Shown: positions 1 to 7,986 of the stretch, in pieces
How positions within the stretch are numbered: the stretch's first letter is position 1
How the letters are laid out: every line of letters begins with the position of its first letter
NCBI GenBank assembly: GCA_964510225.1
Contig: CAZEAN010000107.1
Location: 1-19,271 of the forward strand
Origin: CAZEAN01 sp964510225
GTDB taxonomy: Bacteria; Planctomycetota; Planctomycetia; Isosphaerales; Isosphaeraceae
Direction of reading: 5' to 3'
DNA: 19,271 bases
Position numbers and translations under genes: made by a program
The notes under the pieces: model-generated
Told to the model about the DNA's origin: nothing
The model's input: only the letters and a program-made list of their open reading frames with translations
Databases searched by the model: none

Positions 1-2819
1 ATGAGGACCCGGCGTTCCAGGGACTCGGGCCGAGGGATATCGATTGATTCCCAGTCGGTCTGGAACCGTTTTGCGAACGCATCGGCATAAGGGATCAAGG
101 TCCGCTGGCGTCGTTTCGAAAACGACTCACGTTCCTTCTCTTGATCTTGAGCGAGTTTGTCTAAATAAATGCGACGGTCATCACTGGTACGGCCAAGCTT
201 ATCCACAACACCGACAGATCGAGAGGCGTCCTTAACATGAACGACCGGCCCGCTGTAGGCGGGTGCGATCTTGATTGCCGTATGCTTGGCGCTGGTGGTT
301 GCTCCGCCAATCAGCAAGGGAACCTTAAACTCCTGCCGGTCCATTTCCTTCGCAACATGGACCATTTCATCGAGGCTTGGCGTGATCAGTCCCGAGAGTC
401 CGATGACATCGACACCGTGGGTCCGGGCCGCGTCGAGGATCTTTTCGGCCGGACACATTACGCCGAGATCGATCACCTCATAGTCGTTACACCCCAGGAC
501 GACCCCGACAATGTTCTTGCCGATATCGTGGACGTCCCCCTTCACGGTTGCCATTAAGATCTTCCCCCGTGAGGTGGTGCCGGCCGCAGCTTTTTCAGCT
601 TCCATGAACGGGGTTAGGTAGGCGACAGCCTTCTTCATCACCCGGGCACTTTTGACGACTTGGGGGAGGAACATCTTCCCTGCGCCAAAGAGATCGCCGA
701 CGGTGTTCATGCCCTCCATCAGCGGGCCTTCGATTACCTTCAACGGTGAACCGAGAGCGACTCGGGCTTCTTCGGCATCTTCCTCGATGTAGTCGACAAT
801 CCCCTTGATCAGGGCATGTTCCATCCGAGCTTCAATGGGGCCTTCCCGCCAGGAGAGGTCCTGTTTGGTTGCTTTCTTCCCCTGGTCCTTTACCGACTCG
901 GCAAACTCGGTGAGCTGATCAGCGGCATCAGGGTGACGGTTGAGGAGGACATCCTCCACCTTCTCACGGAGTTCGGCCGGGATCTCCTCGTAGACCTCGA
1001 GCTGTGTGGGGTTCACGATCCCCATGTCGAGCCCAGCATTGATTGCGTGGTACAGGAAGGCGGCGTTCATGGCCTCTCGGACGGTGTTATTCCCTCGGTA
1101 CGAGAAGGAGACGTTACTGACACCACCAGAGGTCTTGCAGAGAGGAAGTTGCTTCTTTAACTCCCGGACAGCTTCGATAAACTCGACTGCATAGTTGTTG
1201 TGCTCCTCGATCCCCGTTCCGACCGTCAGGATGTTGGTATCGAAGATGATGTCCTCGGGCTGGAAACCAGCCTTCTCGGTCAAGAGCTTGTAGGCCCGTC
1301 GGCAGATCTCAACCTTGTTGTCCTTCTCCACCGCCTGGCCGACTTCATCGAACGCCATCACGACGACCGCCGCACCGTAGCGATGAACGATCCGGGCCTG
1401 CTCCAGGAACTTCTCTTCCCCCTCTTTCAGACTGATCGAGTTAACGATCGCTTTACCTTGAACACACTTTAAACCGGCTTCAATGACCATGAAGTCCGAG
1501 CTATCGATCATCACCGGGACTTTGGCGATGTCTGGTTCGGCGGAGAGGAGATTGAGGAACCGGGTCATCGCCTTCGGACCGTCGATCAGGCCCTCGTCCA
1601 TGTTGATATCGAGGACGTTGGCACCTCCTTCGACCTGGTCACGCGCGATGGCGAGCGCTTCCTCGTAGTTTTCTTCGCGGATCAGGCGGGCAAAGCGCCG
1701 GGAACCGGTGATGTTTGTCCGTTCCCCGATCATGAGAAAGTTAGTTTCGGGGCGGATCGTCAACGGTTCCTGGCCGCTGAGGCTCGTCCAATGTGTCGAG
1801 GGTGGAGCCGTCCGAGGTGCGGCTTCTTCGACTGCCATGGCGATCTGTCGGATGTATTCAGGTGTTGTCCCGCAGCAACCGCCTATGATGTTGATCCAAC
1901 GATTCTGACCAAACTCACCAATCACTTCGGCCATCCGCTCGGGCGGATCGTCGAAGTTGCCGAAGCCGTCCGGCATCCCGGCGTTGGGATGGCAACTGAT
2001 CGACGTATTGGCAATCTTTGAAAGCGATTCGAGATAGGGACGGAGGTCATTGGCACCCAAGGCGCAGTTGATCCCGACCGAGAGTAGATCCATGTGAGAG
2101 ACGGAATACCAGAAGGCTTCGATCGTTTGGCCGGAGAGGGTCCGTCCGCTCTTGTCCGTGATTGTCCCCGAGACCATGATCGGGAGCCGGAGATGATTCT
2201 TTTCGAAGAATTGATCGATTGCGAACAGACAGGCCTTCATGTTGAGGGTGTCGAAGCTGGTCTCAGCGAAGAGAATGTCGACGCCGCCTTCGACCAACCC
2301 TCGGATCTGCTCGGTGTAGGCAGCGACGAGATCATCGAAGCCGACGGAACGATAACCAGGATCCTCAACTTTGGGGGAGATCGAAGCTGTTTTATCGGTT
2401 GGTCCGATTGATCCAGCGACAAACCGGGGTTTTGCGGGGTTGAGCGCCGTGAATTCGTCGGCTGCCTCCCGAGCGACAGAGGCCGCAGCCCGATTGATCT
2501 CAACACAGATGTCTTCCAAGCCGTAGTTTGCCATCGTCAGCCGATTTGCAACGAACGTATTCGTCTCGATGATGTCGGCACCGGCATCAAGGTATGCCCG
2601 ATGAATCTCCCCGATCACATGGGGCTTGGTGATCGAGAGCAAGTCGTTGCAGCCTTGCAGATCTTTGTGATGATCGCGGAACTCCTCGCCTCGATAATCA
2701 GGCTCAGTGAGTCGGTAGTTCTGGACCATCGTCCCCATCGCGCCATCGAGGATCAGGACGCGCTGCTTCATCAATTCCTTGATTGTTTCGGTCGTTTCGA
2801 TGGCATCGGCTCGTGACAT
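1..2819 (-). CDS. metH: Cobalamin-dependent methionine synthase MetH, C-terminus cut by window edge
   Basis: Transfers the methyl group of methyltetrahydrofolate to homocysteine through protein-bound cobalamin, giving methionine in the cytosol. The frame is open from ATG 2819 to the window edge, 939 codons; the family is about 1,230 residues. In order it shows the homocysteine domain (about 1-325), with zinc ligands C252 (INCALGA) and C315/C316 (GGCCGTTP); the pterin-binding domain (about 350-620, starting MIGERTNITGSRRF); the helical cap (about 650-735); and the B12 domain (about 740-890), with KGDVHDIGKN supplying the cobalt-ligating H764 and a later GLSGLI. These residues sit five places beyond the E. 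coli equivalents (C247, C310/C311, H759). The frame ends in the linker before the SAM-binding reactivation domain, which must lie outside the window. AAGGA lies 11 bases before the ATG. No frameshift was seen in the stretches I translated. Confidence 0.97.
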   Translation of the reverse strand, partial: MSRADAIETTETIKELMKQRVLILDGAMGTMVQNYRLTEPDYRGEEFRDHHKDLQGCNDLLSITKPHVIGEIHRAYLDAGADIIETNTFVANRLTMANYGLEDICVEINRAAASVAREAADEFTALNPAKPRFVAGSIGPTDKTASISPKVEDPGYRSVGFDDLVAAYTEQIRGLVEGGVDILFAETSFDTLNMKACLFAIDQFFEKNHLRLPIMVSGTITDKSGRTLSGQTIEAFWYSVSHMDLLSVGINCALGANDLRPYLESLSKIANTSISCHPNAGMPDGFGNFDDPPERMAEVIGEFGQNRWINIIGGCCGTTPEYIRQIAMAVEEAAPRTAPPSTHWTSLSGQEPLTIRPETNFLMIGERTNITGSRRFARLIREENYEEALAIARDQVEGGANVLDINMDEGLIDGPKAMTRFLNLLSAEPDIAKVPVMIDSSDFMVIEAGLKCVQGKAIVNSISLKEGEEKFLEQARIVHRYGAAVVVMAFDEVGQAVEKDNKVEICRRAYKLLTEKAGFQPEDIIFDTNILTVGTGIEEHNNYAVEFIEAVRELKKQLPLCKTSGGVSNVSFSYRGNNTVREAMNAAFLYHAINAGLDMGIVNPTQLEVYEEIPAELREKVEDVLLNRHPDAADQLTEFAESVKDQGKKATKQDLSWREGPIEARMEHALIKGIVDYIEEDAEEARVALGSPLKVIEGPLMEGMNTVGDLFGAGKMFLPQVVKSARVMKKAVAYLTPFMEAEKAAAGTTSRGKILMATVKGDVHDIGKNIVGVVLGCNDYEVIDLGVMCPAEKILDAARTHGVDVIGLSGLITPSLDEMVHVAKEMDRQEFKVPLLIGGATTSAKHTAIKIAPAYSGPVVHVKDASRSVGVVDKLGRTSDDRRIYLDKLAQDQEKERESFSKRRQRTLIPYADAFAKRFQTDWESIDIPRPESLERRVL

Positions 2820-2970
2820 GTCTGGAGTGTTCCTTACTAATCGCTGCGGAAATTGCCGCGTGGCGGTCTGATCCGGTTCGTGGCAGCCCCAATGAGGATT
2901 GATTGAAATCGGGCTGGAACGCGATCAGCCTGACAATGGAAGGCGGATTAATGATGGGGTTCGAGGCTTT

Positions 2971-2992
2971 CGACCGGTGGTCGAGTGCCACC
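2971..2992 (-). promoter_or_regulatory. Overlapping hairpins in the metH leader
   Basis: In the 249-base gap upstream of metH, two short stems share bases and so cannot form together: TCGACC/GGTCGA (outer pair at 2970 and 2984, loop of three) and GGTGG 2976-2980 with CCACC 2988-2992. They lie about 150 bases before the metH start in its presumed 5' leader. They could be an attenuator-like switch or chance. They do not match the conserved cores of cobalamin or SAM riboswitches that I know. No other gene is apparent in this gap. Confidence 0.2.
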
Positions 2993-3068
2993 AAAGCGTG
3001 GTCGTTATGTCAAGGATCGTTCTGATAGCTTATTCATGTTGTATTTTGGCCGATTTGGCTAAGGGGCG

Positions 3069-3518
3069 TCAACGTGGGCTCCCGTCCCAGGGACGGATCT
3101 TGAAGAAGATGGCTAGGAGAAGATAGGTCCAAGCGAAGGCTTGGACCAACGGCGAAGGCATGAACCGTGACCGAGGTCGGTTCTGAAGAATCCGCTGCGC
3201 GACCTTCGGGCAGAGGTGATGACGCCAACGCACGATCGGTCCGGTGCGACCACAATCAAGACAATGATACTGGATCAGCCAAGGCGAGAATCCGAGGGCT
3301 GCAACCAACGCCGTCAAGAGAATCAGTTGCGGATAAATCAAGACATCGGAATTAAGCATAAATCCGAGGGAGATTACCCAGAGTACCAAGATCAACCCGC
3401 TCGGGTTCAGCAGGATCAACCGGTAGCGACCAGGGAAAATGACAGGCGGGAGCCGTTCGGGGCTTGTTGCCGGTCGGAACTCTGGATCAGTGTGTAACGG
3501 GGTTGATTCCGAAGCCAT
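3069..3518 (-). CDS. Small membrane protein with a zinc ribbon, function unknown
   Basis: 149 residues from ATG 3518; a GTG directly before it at 3521 is the only other nearby start. The N-terminal 30 residues are polar and proline-rich. Two hydrophobic segments follow at about 35-55 and 57-80, then a short soluble loop with C86-x2-C89 and H101-x-C103 (HCLDCGRTG, HHLCPKV), which looks like a treble-clef or zinc-ribbon metal site, and a third hydrophobic segment at about 124-140. The ordered alternation of membrane segments and a metal knuckle is unlike an antisense shadow, so I consider it real. It resembles small uncharacterised proteins I associate with planctomycetes, but I can name no function. 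It is divergent from argB and lies upstream of metH in the same direction, 249 bases away; co-transcription with metH is possible but unproven. The ribosome-binding site is weak. Confidence 0.75.
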   Translation of the reverse strand: MASESTPLHTDPEFRPATSPERLPPVIFPGRYRLILLNPSGLILVLWVISLGFMLNSDVLIYPQLILLTALVAALGFSPWLIQYHCLDCGRTGPIVRWRHHLCPKVAQRILQNRPRSRFMPSPLVQAFAWTYLLLAIFFKIRPWDGSPR

Positions 3519-3672
3519 CACTATTCTATTCCAAGAAGTTCATTCCGAAAGGTTACCCCTCACCGATTGCGCTCAGAGTCTCTCGTTACTTTACAGCAGA
3601 TCGACCTCGGCGGAGAATCAGGACGATTTGCGTACGATCATTGATCTCCGAATCCATCGAGGCTGTTTCGAC

Positions 3673-4569
3673 GTGCATCAAGAAGCGATTCGCAAGGCCG
3701 GTGTCCTCATTGAAGCCCTAGGGTACATACGCAAATTCCACGCCAGATTTAGTGTGATCAAGCTGGGCGGGTCGGTGATGGAAGATCCGGAGAGCCTCCA
3801 AGCACTCCTGGTCGACGTGGTCTTTATGCAGACGGTCGGGATGCGTCCGGTGATTGTGCACGGCGGCGGCAAGGCGATCTCTGCCTCGATGAAGCGAGCG
3901 GGGCTTGAAGCTCGGTTTGTACAAGGTCGACGCTACACCGACCAACCGACTCTCGAGATCGTCTCGGAGGTCCTGATCGACGGTGTCAACGCCGACATCG
4001 TTCGTCATATCCAGAAGTATGGCGGCCGCGCTGCGGGGCTTCATCCCAAAACAACCTGCTGCTTGTCGGGCCGTCCCTTGACGTTGAAGGGGGAGGACGG
4101 AGAACCGCTAGACCTCGGTCGGGTCGGTGAGGTTCGTCATGTTGATGTGAGGACCATTGAGAACCTCTGCATCGCAGGGATCGTCCCTGTGCTCCCTTCC
4201 TTAGCGATTGACCAGTCGGATGGTGGCACACTCAATATCAATGCCGATACAGCGGCCTCGGCGGTTGCGCGCCACCTCCACGCCGAGAAGCTCGTCTTCC
4301 TCACCGACACGCCGGGAATCCTCCGAGACCAGCATGACCCCGCAAGCCTCCTCGAAAGCCTCACGCCTGATGATTGCCGGACGTTGATCCAGGAGGGTGT
4401 CATCGCGCACGGGATGATTCCCAAAGTCGACGCCTGCCTCGAAAGTCTGACTGCCGGAGTCCGCAAGGTCCACATCGTTGATGGCCGCCTCCCCCACGCC
4501 CTTCTTCTCGAAATCTTTACTGATCGCGGTATCGGGACGGAAATCGCGCCGGCAACGCACCCTTCGTAA
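3673..4569 (+). CDS. argB: Acetylglutamate kinase ArgB, arginine-inhibited type
   Basis: Phosphorylates N-acetyl-L-glutamate with ATP, the second step of arginine synthesis in the cytosol. From GTG 3673 the protein is 298 residues, the usual family length. It shows the phosphate-binding IKLGGS (K30), HGGGKAIS (63-70), the substrate signature NINADTAASAVA (188-199), GMIPKV (K251) and the C-terminal DGRLPHALLLEIFTDRGIG (270-288). The N-terminal helix LIEALGYIRKF (12-22) and the C-terminal signature are those of hexameric enzymes feedback-inhibited by arginine, so that control is expected. The frame stays open back to ATG 3439, but that would add 78 unfamiliar residues and overlap the divergent zinc-ribbon gene. 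GAGG 10 bases before the GTG supports the later start. No other arginine gene is visible beside it. Confidence 0.96.
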   Translation: MHQEAIRKAGVLIEALGYIRKFHARFSVIKLGGSVMEDPESLQALLVDVVFMQTVGMRPVIVHGGGKAISASMKRAGLEARFVQGRRYTDQPTLEIVSEVLIDGVNADIVRHIQKYGGRAAGLHPKTTCCLSGRPLTLKGEDGEPLDLGRVGEVRHVDVRTIENLCIAGIVPVLPSLAIDQSDGGTLNINADTAASAVARHLHAEKLVFLTDTPGILRDQHDPASLLESLTPDDCRTLIQEGVIAHGMIPKVDACLESLTAGVRKVHIVDGRLPHALLLEIFTDRGIGTEIAPATHPS

Positions 4570-4594
4570 CCTCTTTGGGGGACCGTGTGCGACC

Positions 4595-4623
4595 CAACCT
4601 GTGGGAGGTTGATTTTAATCAAC
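4595..4623 (+). terminator. Weak stem-loops downstream of argB
   Basis: CAACCT 4595-4600 pairs with AGGTTG 4606-4611 around a five-base loop and is followed by ATTTTAAT, an arrangement like a short intrinsic terminator. A second, overlapping dyad, GTTGAT/ATCAAC at 4608-4623, shares bases with it. Either could end argB transcription, or the second could be an operator for the next gene. Both stems are only six base pairs. Confidence 0.35.
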
Positions 4624-4642
4624 ACGTGAATTGACTGACATG

Positions 4643-4671
4643 GTTCCCTGGGGCGATTGAGTCTGTATAAT
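4643..4671 (+). promoter_or_regulatory. Candidate sigma-70-type promoter for the PEP-CTERM gene
   Basis: A perfect TATAAT lies at 4666-4671, about 108 bases before the chosen ATG 4780. The best-placed -35 (TTCCCT at 4645, or bases 4643-4648 at 17-base spacing) matches poorly. A TTGACT at 4631 is too far upstream to pair with it. The call rests on the -10 box alone. Confidence 0.35.
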
Positions 4672-4779
4672 CCGATACGGATTTGGCAGCAACCTCCTCC
4701 GTGGATCCTCCCGGGGTTGTCGAATCGACACCAATCCAATACCACACTACACGACCTCACGTTGATGGGACCTTCAGCG

Positions 4780-6096
4780 ATGCATTCAGGCAAATGGCGA
4801 TTCCTGTTCTGCGGCTTCCTGGTTGTCAGCGGCACGATGCTGGTCGGCAACGCAGAGGCGGATGTCATCAGCTTCACCAAGGTTGCTGACACCGACACCG
4901 TGGTGCCCGGCTCCGGCAGCGGGACGTTCAACTTTTTCAGTACTTCAGCCGTGATTCGCGGCACCAATGTCGCCTTCAGGGGCTCCGACGCAAACTTTGA
5001 CGAGGGTATTTACCTGTTCGAGAACGGGGTGCTCTCGGAAGTTGCCTTTACCGGTGACATGGTGCCGGATTTACCAGGCTTCACCTTCAATGGCTTCGAC
5101 AGCGAATTGTCCTTAGAAGGCTCGACGGTTGCTTTCGAAGGTTTCATTGACGATGGGACGTTCGACGAGGAGGTTGTGATCACCGCCACCGGAGGGGTGC
5201 TGACCAACCGCGCTGATACGGTCAACACCATCAACCCGGCCACGGGCGAAGTCTTCGAGTTTGTCAATGAGCCGTCGATTTTCAACGGGGCGGTAGCCTT
5301 TCAGGGAGGAGGTGTGGATCAAGAAGGAATCTACACCGACGCCAGCGGTTCGCTTGTGACCTTGATCGAAAATGGTACTGCCGCACCGGGCCTGGCAGGT
5401 TTTGAAATCGTAGATTTAGAAACCGAATTAGCCTTCAAGGGCAACATCGCTGTTCAAGCGGACATCGAAGATCCAATCAACAACATCTTCGGCGATCAAC
5501 TGTTACTGCTCTCGCCTGATGGGTCGATGATCTCGGAGATCGCCAACACCATCAACACCATCAGCCCGACCGATGGTGCCGTCTTCGATGCGCTCTTCGA
5601 GTTCACAGTTGATGGTGATTTGGTGGCCTTTGGTGCGGGTAACGCCGATGGCACCCAGGGGATTTACACCAACATCGGCGGTGGCCTCAACGTTGTTGCC
5701 GACGAGACGACTGCCGTGCCTGATCAGATCGGCGAGGTCTTCACGAGCTTTGACAGAGACGAGGTATCAATCGATGGCAATCGGATCGTCTTCGAGGCCA
5801 ATTTTGACGATGGTGGCGAGACCGGAATCTACCTCTGGAACGATGGGTTCCTGAAACGAATCCTCGACACCACGCAGATGCTCGATGGCAAAGTGATCAG
5901 CGATCTCGACGTCTTGACCGACAGCGCCGTGAGCGGTCTGAACGTTGCCTTTAGTGTGAGTTTTGATGATGGTTCACAGGGGATCTACTTCGCGACCGTT
6001 GTTCCTGAGCCAGCAACGATGATTGTCGCGGCTCAAGGTTTGTTGATTGCCGGTGGTGGTGCCTGGCTGTACCGCCGCCGTCGTCGCCAGAGCTGA
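4780..6096 (+). CDS. PEP-CTERM-anchored seven-repeat (propeller-like) exported protein
   Basis: 438 residues from ATG 4780, with TGGGA 9 bases upstream. The frame is open further back to 4657, but a clear signal peptide begins at MHSGKWRFLF, with its hydrophobic core near 9-22 and likely cleavage after NAEA (27). The C-terminus is a PEP-CTERM tail: PEPAT at 409-413, a hydrophobic helix, then YRRRRRQS. Proteins with this tail are processed by an exosortase and linked to exopolysaccharide or envelope assembly. Between the two lie seven repeats with a mean spacing of about 54 residues, each with a GxxVAF-like strand (G61, G114, G170, G221, G279, G333, G386), most followed by a GIY-like strand. 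The repeat resembles the NxxGxxAF tandem-repeat class of anchored proteins. No catalytic motif is visible and the role is unknown. A terminator follows. Confidence 0.9.
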   Translation: MHSGKWRFLFCGFLVVSGTMLVGNAEADVISFTKVADTDTVVPGSGSGTFNFFSTSAVIRGTNVAFRGSDANFDEGIYLFENGVLSEVAFTGDMVPDLPGFTFNGFDSELSLEGSTVAFEGFIDDGTFDEEVVITATGGVLTNRADTVNTINPATGEVFEFVNEPSIFNGAVAFQGGGVDQEGIYTDASGSLVTLIENGTAAPGLAGFEIVDLETELAFKGNIAVQADIEDPINNIFGDQLLLLSPDGSMISEIANTINTISPTDGAVFDALFEFTVDGDLVAFGAGNADGTQGIYTNIGGGLNVVADETTAVPDQIGEVFTSFDRDEVSIDGNRIVFEANFDDGGETGIYLWNDGFLKRILDTTQMLDGKVISDLDVLTDSAVSGLNVAFSVSFDDGSQGIYFATVVPEPATMIVAAQGLLIAGGGAWLYRRRRRQS

Positions 6097-6138
6097 TCGG
6101 CCAGCATGCATTCCTTAAAAGATCGGTAGATCAAGTTT

Positions 6139-6185
6139 AGCTCTTGCCATCATGCGTAGTACATGGTGGTGAGAGCTTGTTTTAT
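6139..6185 (+). terminator. Intrinsic terminator after the PEP-CTERM gene
   Basis: The arms 6139-6154 (AGCTCTTGCCATCATG) and 6162-6177 (CATGGTGGTGAGAGCT) pair over 16 base pairs, with G-U pairs at three positions, around a seven-base loop. TGTTTTAT follows at 6178-6185. Because the wobble pairs become A-C mismatches in the opposite transcript, and the T-rich tail lies only on this side, it works best for rightward transcription and so ends the PEP-CTERM gene, 42 bases after its stop. Confidence 0.8.
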
Positions 6186-6219
6186 CTTGCTGATACTTAC
6201 GACTACATTGAATCGAGCG

Positions 6220-7785
6220 TTAATTTGATATCAACGTTCCCACAACGGTATTCAATGCAAGGAGACTTCTGCGGTATCGGATTAAGGAAGCAAGATACTG
6301 ACGAACCACTTCATTGTAATCGCGTTGGGCATTGAGGAACGCAATGGCATCGATCTCGGCAGCTTCGAAGAGAAGTAAGCTGTCTTCAATGATGGATTCG
6401 GAAACGGGTAGTATCTCGTTTTCGATGGCGTCAATCGATTGTCTTGCCACCACGAATTCGCGATAGGCGTCTTGGACTTCAAGCGCAATTCGTCGTTTGA
6501 GGGCTTCCAGCTCCATCTGGGTTTGGGCTGCGTTTACTTCTGCCCGTTCGATGTTCCCCTGATTGCGGTCGAAGACCGGTAGCGGAATCGTCAGCCCGAT
6601 GGCCCAGGAGGTCGCTGGACCCTCTGCGGCAACATCCGACTCCTGGAACGTGTATGGTTGGTAGAGCAAGAACAGATCTTCAAAGCGATTCGCCCTTGCC
6701 AACCTCAGGTCAGCCTGAGCAAGCTCGATGGCGAGTTGAAACGCTCGGAGATCTGGCCGGTACAGATACGCTGCACCGACGAGTTGCTCAAGATCGGGTA
6801 TCTCTTGCTCTGGAACTCGGAGACTCGCTCGAAGCTGGAGCGTTTCGGATTGGCCTGGAGGCAAGTTAAGTAACAAGCTGATGTTCCGAGTCGCACGCTG
6901 AAGCGATTCCTGAGCATCAGCCAACGCGAGCTCCGACGATTGCAGTTGAATCCGGGTCCGATTCACATCGACGCGAGTGAGTAGTCCTTGACGGTAAAGC
7001 GATTCCGACTTTGCCACGACTTCCTCAAGTCCCTCGATCGAAGTCTCGGAAAAACGGACGACTTCGCGTGCTGCGAGGAAATCGACAAACGCACTGTAGA
7101 AACGGTCAATCTGCTGGCGGACAAATTCTCGATACTGTGCTTCTCGGACCAGTCGAGTCTTCTCCGCGCTACTGAGCCTGGCGTGCCGTTTCCCTGAAAA
7201 GTCGATCGGGTAGGTAATATTCAAGTCGTATTGAGTTGGCCCCCCAGGATGGGTTTCGGTGAAACTACCGTAGGGAATCAACTGCGCATCAGCAAAGAGG
7301 ATTGGATTCGGTCGTAATCCGGCTGTCACAATATCGGCGTCGGCCAGGTCGAGTTCGAACGCAGCAGCCCGGAGGTCGAGATTGTTGCGGACCAAAGTGA
7401 CTAATGACTCGTGAAGAGTCAGCCCCACAGCTCCTTCCTCTTCTGGCTCCCGAGGAAGTGTCAAGGCGCCATACAAGGGGAGTTCGACTTCTGGAAGTTC
7501 TGGAGGAGGAATGAGGCTCGCATCGGCGAGTCCGCCGGAGGTTGGCGGTCGAAATGTTGTGTAGGGGACCCGAGGTGTTGAAGGTCCGGGGCGACTTCCT
7601 TGAATCCCCGTCGGGATCCGCTCCAATGATAGACCGCTCGACCCGGGCACGCTGCCAAGTGACGACGCATTCTCGCCAATGGCGTCCAGAGGCGATAGAC
7701 TCTGCTGCGCTCCGAGATCTCCCACAATGACGGCAGTCAAAAGGATGCTCGATACGAGTGCATGAACTGCTCGACACTTCCACAT
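6220..7785 (-). CDS. Outer-membrane efflux channel (TolC/CzcC-like) of a metal RND pump
   Basis: 521 residues. Such channels form trimers that span the outer membrane and periplasm and dock on an RND pump and its adaptor. A signal peptide occupies about 1-26 (LLTAVIVGDLGA, then QQ). A proline-rich linker runs to about 115. Two outer-membrane-efflux repeats follow, about 122-310 and 335-520. The first starts LTLHESLVTLVRNN and contains AGLRPNPIL (155-163), a motif usual in CzcC-like channels. The helical, Ala/Leu/Glu-rich stretches between are the expected coiled-coil barrel helices. There is no lipobox cysteine, so it is probably not lipidated, unlike many CusC relatives. It diverges from the adaptor and pump genes across 201 bases, whereas classical czcCBA genes are co-directional. 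ATG 7785 is the start; the ribosome-binding site is weak. Confidence 0.92.
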   Translation of the reverse strand: MWKCRAVHALVSSILLTAVIVGDLGAQQSLSPLDAIGENASSLGSVPGSSGLSLERIPTGIQGSRPGPSTPRVPYTTFRPPTSGGLADASLIPPPELPEVELPLYGALTLPREPEEEGAVGLTLHESLVTLVRNNLDLRAAAFELDLADADIVTAGLRPNPILFADAQLIPYGSFTETHPGGPTQYDLNITYPIDFSGKRHARLSSAEKTRLVREAQYREFVRQQIDRFYSAFVDFLAAREVVRFSETSIEGLEEVVAKSESLYRQGLLTRVDVNRTRIQLQSSELALADAQESLQRATRNISLLLNLPPGQSETLQLRASLRVPEQEIPDLEQLVGAAYLYRPDLRAFQLAIELAQADLRLARANRFEDLFLLYQPYTFQESDVAAEGPATSWAIGLTIPLPVFDRNQGNIERAEVNAAQTQMELEALKRRIALEVQDAYREFVVARQSIDAIENEILPVSESIIEDSLLLFEAAEIDAIAFLNAQRDYNEVVRQYLASLIRYRRSLLALNTVVGTLISN

Positions 7786-7986
7786 TGGGAGATCTCATTA
7801 AAGCGAGGGATCTCTTGGGTCAGTACAAGCGGTATTTTCGGAGGTTGTCGTCGCATCCTAAACAATCGGCACAACGAAGCAGGTAGATCCAGTTGATCCA
7901 CGAACTACTTTCGGTTCATATTGACGTGCCGTTGAGTCCCGAGGGGAGAGAGCGATCAGGATTGCAGAAGGCGTAAAGGTCTGAAG

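Noticed and set aside
2704..2994. 96-codon leftward frame over the metH start
   Set aside because: It overlaps metH in another frame and its composition is that of a shadow; metH at ATG 2819 has clear homology from its first residues.
3008..3013. TTGACA (leftward) as a -35 box for metH
   Set aside because: No acceptable -10 box lies 16-18 bases downstream, where the sequence is TGGCAC.
2820..3068. Cobalamin or SAM riboswitch before metH
   Set aside because: I looked for the B12-box and SAM-I/SAH cores on the metH strand and found only loose partial matches.
4137..4967. 276-codon leftward frame antisense to argB and the PEP-CTERM gene
   Set aside because: Long only because it mirrors biased codons of argB; Ser/Arg-rich, with no domain, and it spans two real genes.
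7921..7926. TTGACG as a -35 box for the adaptor-pump genes
   Set aside because: The -10 position 17 bases on is G-rich and unlike TATAAT.
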